From assembly GCA_035380245.1 (NCBI GenBank), contig DAOSXA010000001.1, forward strand, positions 62,001 to 126,000: a DNA stretch of 64,000 nucleotides, read 5' to 3'. A program made the position numbers and the translations under genes. Positions within the stretch are counted from its first letter, which is position 1; each line of letters starts with the position of its first letter. The notes below the pieces were generated by a model, which worked only from the letters and a program-made list of their open reading frames with translations, did no database searches and was not told the DNA's origin. Positions 7,444 to 16,114 of this stretch are shown piece after piece. This DNA comes from Candidatus Zixiibacteriota bacterium. GTDB lineage: Bacteria > Zixibacteria > MSB-5A5 > GN15 > FEB-12.

Positions 7444-9465
7444 TTACGGACAACTTGCCGGCTCCGGCCCTCCCTGGAACATATAAGTTACCAGATGAAC
7501 CAGATCGCTGATCGCAATCACTTCCTCCGGATCACCGTCGACATTCCCTTCGCGGAAACAAACCGGTTCCGGTCCTCCCTGGAACATATAGGTTACCAGG
7601 TGCACCAGATCGCTGATCGCAATCACTTCTTCCGGATCACCGTCAATGTTACCCCTCATTCCCACACAACAAGAAGTATGAACAACCAGCCCGGGTAAAC
7701 AAGCCGGGGTATACGATATGATGCCCTCGAACGACGGTGCCTGTTCGGCATAACCGTCCAGCCCCAGAATCGTGGTCTGGCCAAGTTCGGCCGTGCTCGT
7801 ATCGACCGTGAAATATAGCTTCACTACCGGACCGTTCCCCGGTTCCAGAGGCTCTGACGAGGCAATGAGCTGAATTGTCATTGTCTTCGCCGTGCTGTCC
7901 TGCTCCAGGACCGTACAGGAACCGAATGATTCCGTCCGGCACCCTGCCGTTGAGAGCGAATCGAACCACAGGTTGAGATCACCGTTGTACACGACCGGAA
8001 TGGTAAGTGAATCCAGTTCCAGAGAATTCTGCACTCCAATCACACTCCCGATTTGCAGACAGTCCTTTGTTTCGACGGTATCGCCGTACAGCGAATCCGC
8101 CAGCGCCGTCACCAGGTCTTCGCTTGAAACGGTATAGCTGCCGCCGGCAGTGAAATTAACCTGTACGCTTACATCGAACAAACCGGGCGATTCATAACGA
8201 TGGGTGGGATTTTGTACCGAATCACTTCCCCCGTCGCCAAAACTCCAATCCCAGGAATCCATGGCTTCCCGAGAATATGAGTTAAACGAGATATCAAACG
8301 GAACCTGTCCACAAATCTCATTGGCATATAAAGCAGCAAGAGAAAGAGGGAAAGCCCAGGCCCCCCCGGCAGCACCGATGTCATTTCGTAAACCGCCATA
8401 CGAAGGCCACCAGGCGCTGTCGGACAGGGCGGGGTTTTCTATATCCTGGGCCGATGTTGCCGTATCACCGGCATCGATACATGGAGAGTTATAATATGTA
8501 TACAACCACATATCCGGTGTAAGTTGAGGTTCGGCATCGATATTTCCCTCACCGGTCACACCTCCGCCCTGAACGTTGCAGTAATAGGTAGTGGTATATC
8601 CATAGATTTGCGGAGCAGAAGGCGCCTCATTGTACCAGATGATGTTATTGCGGATTCTCGGTGATGCCGAAAATACTCTGATTCCGCCACCGGTTACGGT
8701 TGAACGGTTGTAAACCAGAGTGTTGTTCTCGATTACGATATTATATCCGGCGTTGATCTGAATACCGCTGCCACCGTATTTCTGACCGCCATAGTTGTAT
8801 GCAATGACATTGTTCTTAATAGTCGGTGCGGCTCCCGCCATCGCGATACCGGCTCCGTATTTACCCTCGTTGGCAATGATCATATTGTTTCGGATGATCG
8901 GTGATCCCTGTTGGATCTGAATGCCGCCTCCCCCGGCGGAATAGATTCCCGCATCGTTGGTGGCGTGGTTGTCACAAATGTAATTGTAACGGATGGTCGG
9001 CGCTGAGTAGATTATCAGCACTCCTCCACCTTGTCGATCGAAATGATCGCTTGACCATTCCCACAGGGTTCCGGTTCCACCGGTGATCGTAAAACCCTGA
9101 AGACAGGCGACATTTGACTGTCCCCCCATAATCCTGACAGTACTTCCAGAGTCGGGAAAAGTCTGATTACTGCCGTCGATAATTGTGTTGAAAATATACT
9201 GCGGGTCCTGGTCATAGAGAAAATGGCTGGTTAAAAAGATGTTCTTGCTGCCGAAGGTTATGTTCTCGACATAGGTACCGGGAGCAACCAGAATGGTATC
9301 ATATCCGAGGGCATGGTTAATGCCCTCCTGAATGGTTGCATAATCCTCCGGTATCTCAATGATGCTTCCTTCGGCCGTGGTGGTCAAGAAAACGTCTCCC
9401 ATCATGACCAGCGCCACGATAAGCCAGATAACTCCACTCCCATGAGAATGATAATTTGGCCTCAT
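7444..9465 (-). CDS. Secreted beta-helix protein with PKD, cohesin-like and dockerin-like domains
   Basis: This is a 673-residue exported protein. An N-terminal hydrophobic segment (residues ~12-32) is followed by IPEDYATIQEGINHA…DTILVAPGTYVENI, the classic opening of right-handed parallel beta-helix (pectate-lyase-like) proteins, with repeated IxNNxIxxN rungs to about residue 300. A PKD domain follows (SWDWSFGDGGSDSVQNPTHRY, ~385-465). A cohesin-like beta domain follows at about 470-610 (SLELDSLTIPVVYNGDL…). Two near-identical dockerin-like repeats close the protein (NIDGDPEEV…ISDLVHLVTYMFQGGPEP). AGAGGA precedes the ATG. A surface adhesin or polysaccharide-binding role is likely; enzymatic activity is not evident. 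Having cohesin-like and dockerin-like modules in one chain suggests self-assembly (inference). Confidence 0.85.
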   Translation of the reverse strand: MRPNYHSHGSGVIWLIVALVMMGDVFLTTTAEGSIIEIPEDYATIQEGINHALGYDTILVAPGTYVENITFGSKNIFLTSHFLYDQDPQYIFNTIIDGSNQTFPDSGSTVRIMGGQSNVACLQGFTITGGTGTLWEWSSDHFDRQGGGVLIIYSAPTIRYNYICDNHATNDAGIYSAGGGGIQIQQGSPIIRNNMIIANEGKYGAGIAMAGAAPTIKNNVIAYNYGGQKYGGSGIQINAGYNIVIENNTLVYNRSTVTGGGIRVFSASPRIRNNIIWYNEAPSAPQIYGYTTTYYCNVQGGGVTGEGNIDAEPQLTPDMWLYTYYNSPCIDAGDTATSAQDIENPALSDSAWWPSYGGLRNDIGAAGGAWAFPLSLAALYANEICGQVPFDISFNSYSREAMDSWDWSFGDGGSDSVQNPTHRYESPGLFDVSVQVNFTAGGSYTVSSEDLVTALADSLYGDTVETKDCLQIGSVIGVQNSLELDSLTIPVVYNGDLNLWFDSLSTAGCRTESFGSCTVLEQDSTAKTMTIQLIASSEPLEPGNGPVVKLYFTVDTSTAELGQTTILGLDGYAEQAPSFEGIISYTPACLPGLVVHTSCCVGMRGNIDGDPEEVIAISDLVHLVTYMFQGGPEPVCFREGNVDGDPEEVIAISDLVHLVTYMFQGGPEPASCP

Positions 9466-9917
9466 TGCCGGAATCCTCTTTATTGTATGTTTATTCAGTA
9501 CAACTGCCGTAGACGCCGTTAGCCGGTCACAGCCCGCTCATTTTTTAAACGCCGTCGGAATTATGATGCAGAAGACCCGAGAACCTTACGGGACCCGGTC
9601 CAGATTATCTTTCTATATTCTCCACCGATATTCTTCTGAGTATTCTCATGGTTGTTGAACACAAAACTTGTAAGTACGTCTTTCGTATTGAATCTTAACG
9701 AATCGCGTTATGAAACAATCGGCTTTGAGACAACGCCGACAGCAGGGCAAGTAATGGAGGCCGACAATCCCGGCTGCAACGGCTGAATAAAGAAACGGCG
9801 GCTATTACCATCTACGAGGCGAGAGACATAAACGCCCTTTATGCTCGTGTCCGGGCGGGCGATCATTCCGCAAATGATGAACTTTTTCGGGGACTGAAAG
9901 TTGTATTCGGTCTTCTC

Positions 9918-10364
9918 ATGCATCTAAAAGATGTCGAGCAAAGCGAAAGTGAAGATATCGTGCAACAGGCCCTGACCAGAATTCTGGAGCAGTACCTGGC
10001 GACCGAAATACATACTAGTTTTGCCGCCTGGGCGCAGAAGGTGCTGGCCAATACTATTGCGGAGTATTATCGCAGGCAATCGATGATCCGACGTAAACTG
10101 GATAGTATTGCCCAAAATCGATCCGCAGAGGCCGAATTCGCTCCCGACGAACAGCTGAAAATGGGACTGAAACGTTGTCTCAGCAGTCTACACGAATACA
10201 ATCCCATTTATGCTCGCATACTCAATCTGCACTACCAGGGATATGATACGGACCATATCTGCCGCAAACTGGATATCACACCGGGCAACATGTATGTATT
10301 GTTGTCGCGCGCCAGAGCCCGGATGAGAGAATGCTTAATGAAACAAGGATTGCTCGGTGACTGA
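9918..10364 (+). CDS. ECF-like sigma-70 family RNA polymerase sigma factor (true start upstream)
   Basis: The sequence from 9918 encodes 148 residues with sigma region 2 (SEDIVQQALTRILEQYL…VLANTIAEYYRR) and region 4 (YARILNLHYQGYDTDHICRKLDITPGNMYVLLSRARARMRE). The same frame stays open back to 9729 and reads as sensible protein (IYEARDINALYARVRAGDHSANDELF…), as expected for the N-terminal part of region 2. It contains no ATG, GTG or TTG before 9918. An out-of-frame ATG at 9754, whose first codons contain GGAGG, ends at 9786. So the real start is non-canonical, or one base is missing or extra near 9786. The stop overlaps the next gene by eight bases, which indicates coupling to its putative regulator. 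Confidence 0.8.
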   Translation: MHLKDVEQSESEDIVQQALTRILEQYLATEIHTSFAAWAQKVLANTIAEYYRRQSMIRRKLDSIAQNRSAEAEFAPDEQLKMGLKRCLSSLHEYNPIYARILNLHYQGYDTDHICRKLDITPGNMYVLLSRARARMRECLMKQGLLGD

Positions 10365-12651
10365 ATGTAACAACAAAGAGATCGGGGCTCTGCTGCATGC
10401 CTATGAACTGGGGCTGTTGAACGATGATGACGCCCGTCGGGTAGAGACGCATTTGCTCGAATGCCCGTACTGCGCCCGTCAGAGTCTGGAGATGGCCGAG
10501 ACCTCACGGCTGTTACGTAACGACCGGGATATTAAAACTCTGATCGGCGATCTTGATGAATCGGACCAACCGGTCTCCACACCCGAGACAACAACTGTGG
10601 ATATTCGACCGGCAAAACATCGTACCCTCTGGCGGTCCCTGGCCGTTGCCGCAGCGGTTTTGATCGTCCTCCTGCTTAAACCATGGCAATATCGACTGGA
10701 GCCGGATGATACCGCCATTGCCGTTGAAAACCGACTGGCGGTAGCTCCTTTCGTGAATCTATCCGATCCGGCGGATTCTAACCGACTGGCAGCCGTTATA
10801 TCAAACCTGACTACCACCGACCTGTCTGAATCGAAGTATTTTCAAGTTATCCCCAGCCAGAATCTGCACGATATCGAGAGATTGCTAACTCGAGGAGATC
10901 TGGATTCAGGCGGCGTCAACGATCCCGTTGTTATTGCCCGGGCGACTCGCGCCCGTTGGTTATTGACCGGGAACATTATCCAGAACGATCCCAATCTTGT
11001 TATAACCGGACAAATAATCGACGGCGCCACCGGGGCGATTGTCGCTTCGCATCGGATAACGACCGAAGCCGGAAACATCTTCGCGGCCGTAGATCGTCTC
11101 GCAGCCAGGGTGCGTGAGGACCTGCTCTCCCCTTCCGGTTTAATAGATACTTTCGATCCCTCCGTTGCCGACGTCACGACACACTCGGCCGAAGCTTATC
11201 GCTGGTACCTCGAGGGCGTCGAGCTATACGGCAAGAAGCACTACGATGCCGCAGAAGACTGTTATCAACGAGCCGTGGCCGCCGATTCAACCTTTGCTAT
11301 GGGCTGGTATTGCCTGGTGTATTACAACATCCCCTATGCCCTGGAAAAAGCCGTCAGGTATTCCGTAAATGCCGGCCAGAAAGAGAGACTCTATATTACC
11401 AGTCTCAAAGCTCAGCGCGATGGTGATCCGGCGCAGGCGCGAGCCATTCTCGAAGAACTGGTACAACGCTACCCCGATGAAAAAATCGCCTGGATGGAAT
11501 TGGCTTCCATGTCCCGAGAAGCGAGCGATTATAAAGCAGCCAGGAAAGAGCTGGAACAATCGCTCAAAGCCGACCCGGCCTACGGTGATGCCCTCAATCT
11601 GTTATCTTATGTCTATCTCGATCTGGGTGATACTTCAGCCGCTCTGACCACCGTTGAATCCTATATCGCCCTGGAACCGAACGAACCGGCCCCTTATGAT
11701 ACCAAGGGAGATATTCTATCCGGACAAGGTGATCTTGAGGAAGCGATTGCCGCCTATGAACATGCGGTAACGGTTGACTCTGCTTTTGTCAGGTATCTTT
11801 CGCTTACCAAATTAGGTAAGCTCTACACCTTTGCCGGTCGATATGAAGACTCACGTCGATGCTTCCGGCAAATCGTGACCGAAGGAGATGTCACCAGCCG
11901 TGTAATGGCCCGGGCTTATCTGCCGATGATTTCACTCCACGAGGGGCAACTGGAACGCGCCCTCACCGAAAGCAACGATGTCATCACGGCCGACCGTCTC
12001 GAGGAAGCCTCTTCGGTCAACTCCTGGGGCCGGCTCCTTAAGCAACTGACCAAAGGACGAATCCTGGAGGCTATGGATAAACCTCTCGAAGCTGCGGCAG
12101 TCATACCGACAGATATCCCGGCAACCGATCCGGCTTTCGGTATCTGTCAAGTTCAACGAGCTTATTATTATGCACAAGCCGGATTCGAAGACAGCGCCAA
12201 CGCCATCATATCTGACTTAAAAGCCGCCCTGGCACGCGCCGGTATGAATGAACAACCTCTCTGGCGAGCGCAAGCCATGATAGCCTATGCCGAATCCGAT
12301 TACTCGACGGCTATCGACTACGCTACGAAACTAACGGACCCCAAATGGCACACCTTCGATAGTCGTTATGTTGTAGCCAGATCGCATCTGGCCCGAGGAG
12401 ATACTTATGAAGCGGCGGCAGAGCTACAAGAAATAACCTCCAACTATAATGATTGGGGTATGTTCTTCAGCGGCGCCTGGGCAAGCGCAGCTCATTTCTA
12501 TTTAGGCCAGGCATTGGAACGAACGGGTAAACCGAATTCAGCCTTAGTCCAATACGAGCAATATGTCGCCCTCATGCAGAACGCCGATCCGCGTCCTCTT
12601 CTGCTTGACCAGGCCGGAGAACGTATAAACGCCTTGAAACAGGGATTATAA
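10357..12651 (+). CDS. Zinc-finger anti-sigma-like membrane protein with FlgO/TolB-like domain and TPR repeats
   Basis: This is a 764-residue protein with a GTG start inside the sigma factor gene. Residues 1-45 carry a zf-HC2 motif (H32-x3-C36-x2-C39: THLLECPYC), typical of zinc-binding anti-sigma factors. One membrane helix lies at about 91-107 (SLAVAAAVLIVLLLKPW). The outside part begins with a FlgO/TolB-N-like domain (LAVAPFVNLSDPADSNRLAAVIS…WLLTGNIIQNDPNLVITGQIIDGATG, ~125-255). About ten TPR-like repeats fill the rest of the protein. The usual reading is a sigma/anti-sigma pair in which the TPR domain senses a periplasmic signal or protein. This architecture is much longer than a standard ~200-residue anti-sigma factor. 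Confidence 0.85.
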   Translation: MTECNNKEIGALLHAYELGLLNDDDARRVETHLLECPYCARQSLEMAETSRLLRNDRDIKTLIGDLDESDQPVSTPETTTVDIRPAKHRTLWRSLAVAAAVLIVLLLKPWQYRLEPDDTAIAVENRLAVAPFVNLSDPADSNRLAAVISNLTTTDLSESKYFQVIPSQNLHDIERLLTRGDLDSGGVNDPVVIARATRARWLLTGNIIQNDPNLVITGQIIDGATGAIVASHRITTEAGNIFAAVDRLAARVREDLLSPSGLIDTFDPSVADVTTHSAEAYRWYLEGVELYGKKHYDAAEDCYQRAVAADSTFAMGWYCLVYYNIPYALEKAVRYSVNAGQKERLYITSLKAQRDGDPAQARAILEELVQRYPDEKIAWMELASMSREASDYKAARKELEQSLKADPAYGDALNLLSYVYLDLGDTSAALTTVESYIALEPNEPAPYDTKGDILSGQGDLEEAIAAYEHAVTVDSAFVRYLSLTKLGKLYTFAGRYEDSRRCFRQIVTEGDVTSRVMARAYLPMISLHEGQLERALTESNDVITADRLEEASSVNSWGRLLKQLTKGRILEAMDKPLEAAAVIPTDIPATDPAFGICQVQRAYYYAQAGFEDSANAIISDLKAALARAGMNEQPLWRAQAMIAYAESDYSTAIDYATKLTDPKWHTFDSRYVVARSHLARGDTYEAAAELQEITSNYNDWGMFFSGAWASAAHFYLGQALERTGKPNSALVQYEQYVALMQNADPRPLLLDQAGERINALKQGL

Positions 12652-12674
12652 ATTACTTCATTTTAAGACATAAC

Positions 12675-12704
12675 AACAGGGACAGGCTTTTGCCTGTCCC
12701 TGTT
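12675..12704. terminator. Terminator between convergent genes
   Basis: AACAGGGACAGGC (12675-12687) pairs with GCCTGTCCCTGTT (12692-12704) around a TTTT loop. It lies 24 bases after the TPR gene and 30 bases after the end of the minus-strand winged-helix gene, so it can serve both. Confidence 0.75.
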
Positions 12705-12733
12705 TCGTTATAACGGCGTCCGATCTCGCCGAG

Positions 12734-12955
12734 TTATTTCTGTGCCGTTGCCCGTCCCTTTTCAGAGACTCGATATTTCTCACCATCGGTTTCGACCAAA
12801 CCCGCCTGATTCATTTCACGCAGCGAACTGCGTACCTTGAACAGCGGCTGGCCGGATTTCTCGGCCGCTTCCTCGGGCGTCATCGCTTCGGCCAACAGCT
12901 TCAGCATCGCTCGCGCCGTAGCGGAGATCGATCCATCGGGATTCACACAAGCCAT
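12734..12955 (-). CDS. Small winged-helix DNA-binding-like protein
   Basis: This is a 73-residue protein resembling a single winged helix: a recognition-helix region (TPEEAAEKSGQPLFKVRSSLREMNQAGLVE) followed by a wing (TDGEKYRVSEKGRA). GAGGAG lies seven bases before ATG 12955, inside the spacer after the peroxiredoxin stop, so the two genes are probably translated together. A role as a small redox- or metal-linked regulator is possible. Its N-terminal CVNPDG is not a known metal site. Confidence 0.65.
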   Translation of the reverse strand: MACVNPDGSISATARAMLKLLAEAMTPEEAAEKSGQPLFKVRSSLREMNQAGLVETDGEKYRVSEKGRATAQK

Positions 12956-12966
12956 GACTGTTCTCC

Positions 12967-13629
12967 TCACAGGTTCTTCTTGCAGAAGTACCAGTCAGTG
13001 CATTCGACGTTCTTATCATTGACACGTTCCTCGGCCATCTCCTGGGTCAACGGCGGCGGCACGATCACCTTATCGCCCGGCTGCCAATTGGCCGGTGTCG
13101 CGACTCCGTTGGCATCGGTCGTCTGCAACGCCCTGATGGCACGGAGAATTTCCTGCATATTGCGGCCGGTGCTCAGCGGGTAGTAGATCATTGCCCGGAG
13201 AATCTGTTTATCGTCGATAATAAACACCGCCCGGCTGGTCTCGGTGGTGCTCTCGCCCTCGTGAATCATCCCGTAGGTTTTGGCTACCTTCATGTCGAGA
13301 TCGGCAATAACCGGGAATGGAATCTTTACGCCCATCTTTTCCTCGATATTGCGTACCCAGGCAATATGGGAGTAGACACTGTCAACACTCAACCCCAGTA
13401 ACTGGGTGTTGAGTTTCTGTAGATCCGGATAAATCTCGGCGAAGCCCATAAACTCGGTCGTACAGACCGGGGTGAAATCGGCCGGATGTGAAAACAGCAC
13501 CAGCCAGCTACCCTTATAATCCTCCAGCTTAAGAACGCCGTGGGTGGTTTTGGCTTCAAACGACGGGGCCGGCGCTCCCAGACGAGGCAGCCCTACCGAC
13601 ATTTCCTGATATTCGTTGTTTTCCTGCAT
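12967..13629 (-). CDS. Peroxiredoxin, Prx6/archaeal-type (Cys form)
   Basis: This 220-residue cytosolic thiol peroxidase has the peroxidatic Cys56 in HPADFTPVCTTEF and the conserved Arg/His surroundings of the AhpC/TSA family. The long C-terminal arm (ANWQPGDKVIVPPPLTQEMAEERV) and C-terminal Cys210 and Cys216 (CTDWYFCKK) match the archaeal PhTPx/ApTPx-like subgroup. It reduces H2O2 and organic hydroperoxides. GGAG precedes the ATG by seven bases. It lies directly downstream of a PerR-like regulator gene, with two Fur-family-like dyads in the spacer, so peroxide induction is likely. Confidence 0.93.
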   Translation of the reverse strand: MQENNEYQEMSVGLPRLGAPAPSFEAKTTHGVLKLEDYKGSWLVLFSHPADFTPVCTTEFMGFAEIYPDLQKLNTQLLGLSVDSVYSHIAWVRNIEEKMGVKIPFPVIADLDMKVAKTYGMIHEGESTTETSRAVFIIDDKQILRAMIYYPLSTGRNMQEILRAIRALQTTDANGVATPANWQPGDKVIVPPPLTQEMAEERVNDKNVECTDWYFCKKNL

Positions 13630-13653
13630 GGCAATACTCCATTGTGTTTAGTT

Positions 13654-13690
13654 AATAAGTTTCTTATTGTCAGTTTTAGAATTTTTCTAA
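13654..13690 (-). promoter_or_regulatory. Two PerR-box-like dyads upstream of peroxiredoxin
   Basis: TTAGAATTTTTCTAA (13676-13690) and AATAAGTTTCTTATT (13654-13668) are both 6-3-6 perfect dyads. Their centres are 22 bases apart, about two helical turns. They resemble the TTATAATnATTATAA PerR box and lie between the PerR-like gene and the peroxiredoxin gene. Confidence 0.6.
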
Positions 13691-13729
13691 TTTTAGACTC
13701 TTTTTAATACCAAGGTAAAAAAAGAGAGC

Positions 13730-14152
13730 TTACTTCTTCCTCAATCTGCCGCGCATAACGACCTGGTATTCATCTATCTCGAAATCATTGAGTTTCTCTT
13801 TGCCTTTTATCTCAAGGACATCCCAGGGAATATCATGAATCTCCCCGGTATTATTATCAACGAAGTGGTGATGTGGCTTGGTATTAGGATCAAAGACCAC
13901 AATTCCTTCTTTTATTACCTGTGACTGCAGTAATCCTTTATCCACAAGCAAGTTAAGGGTATTGTAGACAGTTGCTCTCGAAACTGTAGGACATTTTTCC
14001 CGGGCATGGTTAAAAACATCATCCGCCGACGGGTGCTGGTTGGTTTGAAGGACATAATCCACCACCGCGATTCTTTGCGGAGTCGGTTGAATACTGCACT
14101 GTCTGAGTATGTTTATCACGTCTTCCATAGTAATCCATTTAACATTAGACAT
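13730..14152 (-). CDS. Fur-family transcriptional repressor, PerR-like
   Basis: This 140-residue protein has an N-terminal winged helix (TPQRIAVVDYVLQTNQHPSADDVFNHAREKCPTVSRATVYNTLNLL) and a dimerisation/metal domain with PHHHFVDNNTGEIHDI. Metal-binding His residues are present. The CxxC structural zinc pairs of Fur/Zur/PerR are absent: VDNNTG replaces the usual C-x-x-C-G, and the C-terminus lacks cysteines. Such Zn-less PerR-like forms exist. Its position directly upstream of a peroxiredoxin gene and the PerR-like dyads support peroxide sensing. ATG 14152 is used; a TTG lies six bases upstream. Neither has a clear ribosome binding site. Confidence 0.85.
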   Translation of the reverse strand: MSNVKWITMEDVINILRQCSIQPTPQRIAVVDYVLQTNQHPSADDVFNHAREKCPTVSRATVYNTLNLLVDKGLLQSQVIKEGIVVFDPNTKPHHHFVDNNTGEIHDIPWDVLEIKGKEKLNDFEIDEYQVVMRGRLRKK

Positions 14153-14158
14153 TGTCAA

Positions 14159-14472
14159 ATTGTTCCGGCTTTTTTTATCCGAGGCCTTCTTTCTGAAAAT
14201 AATTTTATGAAGTCAGTAACTTAAGTTACAAGTCGCTCCATGCTCACTATTTCAACATTCTGTAATTCAGGCGATGTCCCATAAAGCCAAGCCGCAAGCT
14301 CGTAATACACCCATTCCGGCCCTGGTCAACCGATTAGCCGTTATCCAAGATTGTGTGGTTTTACTCTTTGCGATTTTATTACAAAAAACATCTTGACAAA
14401 TGCCGAATTTTTAGTTGTATGTGCAACCATAATTGATGTGCAGCGTATCAGTGTTTGAAAGAAAACACCTGG
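14159..14472. promoter_or_regulatory. Divergent intergenic region with palindrome and MarR promoter
   Basis: This 314-base gene-free stretch separates the PerR-like and MarR genes. It holds a perfect 14-bp palindrome GTAACTTAAGTTAC at 14216-14229. At its right end is a promoter with TTGACA at 14393-14398, 17 bases, then TGTATG at 14416-14421. The dyad GTTG-N6-CAAC (14414-14427) overlaps this -10, a likely autoregulatory MarR site. Confidence 0.5.
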
Positions 14473-14922
14473 ATGCCAACAAAGCGCCCCACGGATCTTG
14501 GAAATTTGATAAAGGCAATCAACCGCTGCTGGCTGTCGGTTAAATATGCCGGTCGAAAGGTTCTGGCTAAATACGAGCTTGATCTGACCATGGAACAACT
14601 GATGGTTCTTTTCATCCTCAGAGATAGAGACGGTCAGAATCTAAGGGACCTGGCCGAGAAAGCCGATAGAGAGAAAACAACCATGACACGAATGATTGAC
14701 GGTCTTGAGAAGCGTAATCTGGTATTACGCGTTCCGGACCGAAGCGATGGACGACTGAAACTCGTCTATCGGACCAAAAAGGGGCGACAAATAACTGAAA
14801 ATTTGGAGAAACATGCTATCGAGTTCGAGGAGACGGCTCAAATTGATTTAACCGAAAAACAGATCAACGATACTGTTAAAGTGCTCCTGAAGATAACTGC
14901 AAACCTCGGATACGATCAATAA
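14473..14922 (+). CDS. MarR-family transcriptional regulator of the efflux operon
   Basis: This 149-residue winged-helix protein has the MarR pattern: LTMEQLMVLFILRDRDGQNLRDLAEKADREKTTMTRMIDGLEKRNLVLRVPDRSDGRLKLVYRTKKG. It lies 76 bases upstream of a tripartite RND pump on the same strand and is most likely its ligand-responsive repressor. The first in-frame ATG (14473) is used; an in-frame TTG at 14455 would add six residues. Confidence 0.88.
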   Translation: MPTKRPTDLGNLIKAINRCWLSVKYAGRKVLAKYELDLTMEQLMVLFILRDRDGQNLRDLAEKADREKTTMTRMIDGLEKRNLVLRVPDRSDGRLKLVYRTKKGRQITENLEKHAIEFEETAQIDLTEKQINDTVKVLLKITANLGYDQ

Positions 14923-14998
14923 CTGATACACAATAGCTGTAGCTGCAACAATAATTTTATATGAAAATATCGCTATTTAGATATCAAGGAAAGAGACT

Positions 14999-16069
14999 AT
15001 GGAGTTGATTAAAAGCGGCCTGATTTCAATAACCTTACTCACCCTTATGGGACTCGGCTGTAGCGGCGGCAATACCGAGACACGCAGCATGGAACAGATC
15101 CACGCTGAAGAAGGAGTACCCGTCCGGACGGTCGAGGTCACACCCGAGCATTTTTCCAGTTCACTCGAATTCACAGCGGTTCTGACCGGAATCGAGGAAT
15201 CATCGGAATATGCCATGATTGCGGATCGTATCGATAAAATCACGGCCAAAGTCGGTGATTACGTTAAAAAGGATTCCGTAATCATTATGTTCCCGGCCGA
15301 TAATCCCTCGGCCAATTATTACCAGGCCAAAGTTCAATACGAGAACTCCCTGGCAACCTATAATCGAATGAAGCAATATCTGGAAACAGGTGGGCTTTCC
15401 CGACAGGATTTCGATAACGCCGAGGCGGCCTATCGAGTCGCCGAGGCCAACTGGCGTTCGGTTCGGCAGTCAGTCCTGGTGAGGGCGCCTATCAGCGGCA
15501 CCATCAGCCGTATCAATGTCCGCGAGTCGGATAACGTCCACAAGGACGATGAGTTGTTCACGATCTCTCGCACGGATCGACTTAAAACCCGGGTATGGGT
15601 TCCGGACACGGAAATCCATGAGGTCACACTCGGCATGCCGGTCAAGGCCATCTGGGACAACCGCACGCTTGACGGCCAAGTGACCCAGATAGATCGCTCG
15701 CTTAACCGTCAGCAACAGGCTTTCGGCGTAGACGTAGAAATGGAAAATGTCGAGCCCTATATCCAGAGCGGAGTAACCGCCCTCGTAGAAGTTGCCACTT
15801 ATGTAAACGATTCGGCCATAGTGACCGCTCGCAAGAACCTCCTCAACGACAATGAGAGTTCATATGTATTCGTGATCCGCGATTCTCTTGCCCATAAACA
15901 ACGCGTCCAAGTCGGCACCGCTCATGGATTGGACGTTGAAATCATCGAAGGGCTTAAGCCGGGTGATCAACTGGTCGTTGAAGGTCAAACCCAGATCAAA
16001 GAAGGCACAAAAGTCAAACTCATGTCCGATCGAAGCAAGGAAGCTGTGGCTCAGGCCACCGAGGAATAG
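14999..16069 (+). CDS. RND efflux periplasmic adaptor (membrane-fusion protein)
   Basis: This is a 356-residue lipoprotein: signal MELIKSGLISITLLTLMGLGC with Cys21 as lipidation site. It has the HlyD/MFP order: lipoyl half (VKKDSVIIMF), short coiled-coil hairpin (YYQAKVQYENSLATYNRMKQYLETGGLSRQDFDNAEAAYRVAEANW), second lipoyl half (VRAPISGTISRINV), beta-barrel and membrane-proximal domains ending with ELKPGDQLVVEGQTQIKEGTKV-like sequence. It links the inner-membrane pump to the TolC-type channel. It is first of a three-gene operon, 45 bases before the pump gene. Confidence 0.93.
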   Translation: MELIKSGLISITLLTLMGLGCSGGNTETRSMEQIHAEEGVPVRTVEVTPEHFSSSLEFTAVLTGIEESSEYAMIADRIDKITAKVGDYVKKDSVIIMFPADNPSANYYQAKVQYENSLATYNRMKQYLETGGLSRQDFDNAEAAYRVAEANWRSVRQSVLVRAPISGTISRINVRESDNVHKDDELFTISRTDRLKTRVWVPDTEIHEVTLGMPVKAIWDNRTLDGQVTQIDRSLNRQQQAFGVDVEMENVEPYIQSGVTALVEVATYVNDSAIVTARKNLLNDNESSYVFVIRDSLAHKQRVQVGTAHGLDVEIIEGLKPGDQLVVEGQTQIKEGTKVKLMSDRSKEAVAQATEE

Positions 16070-16114
16070 AGCAACCGATTAGACGCTCAGAAAAGAAGAC
16101 AAAGAGAAAACGAA

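Noticed and set aside
7461..7650. Tandem ~100-base repeat considered as CRISPR-like or mobile
   Set aside because: It is the DNA of the two in-frame dockerin repeats.
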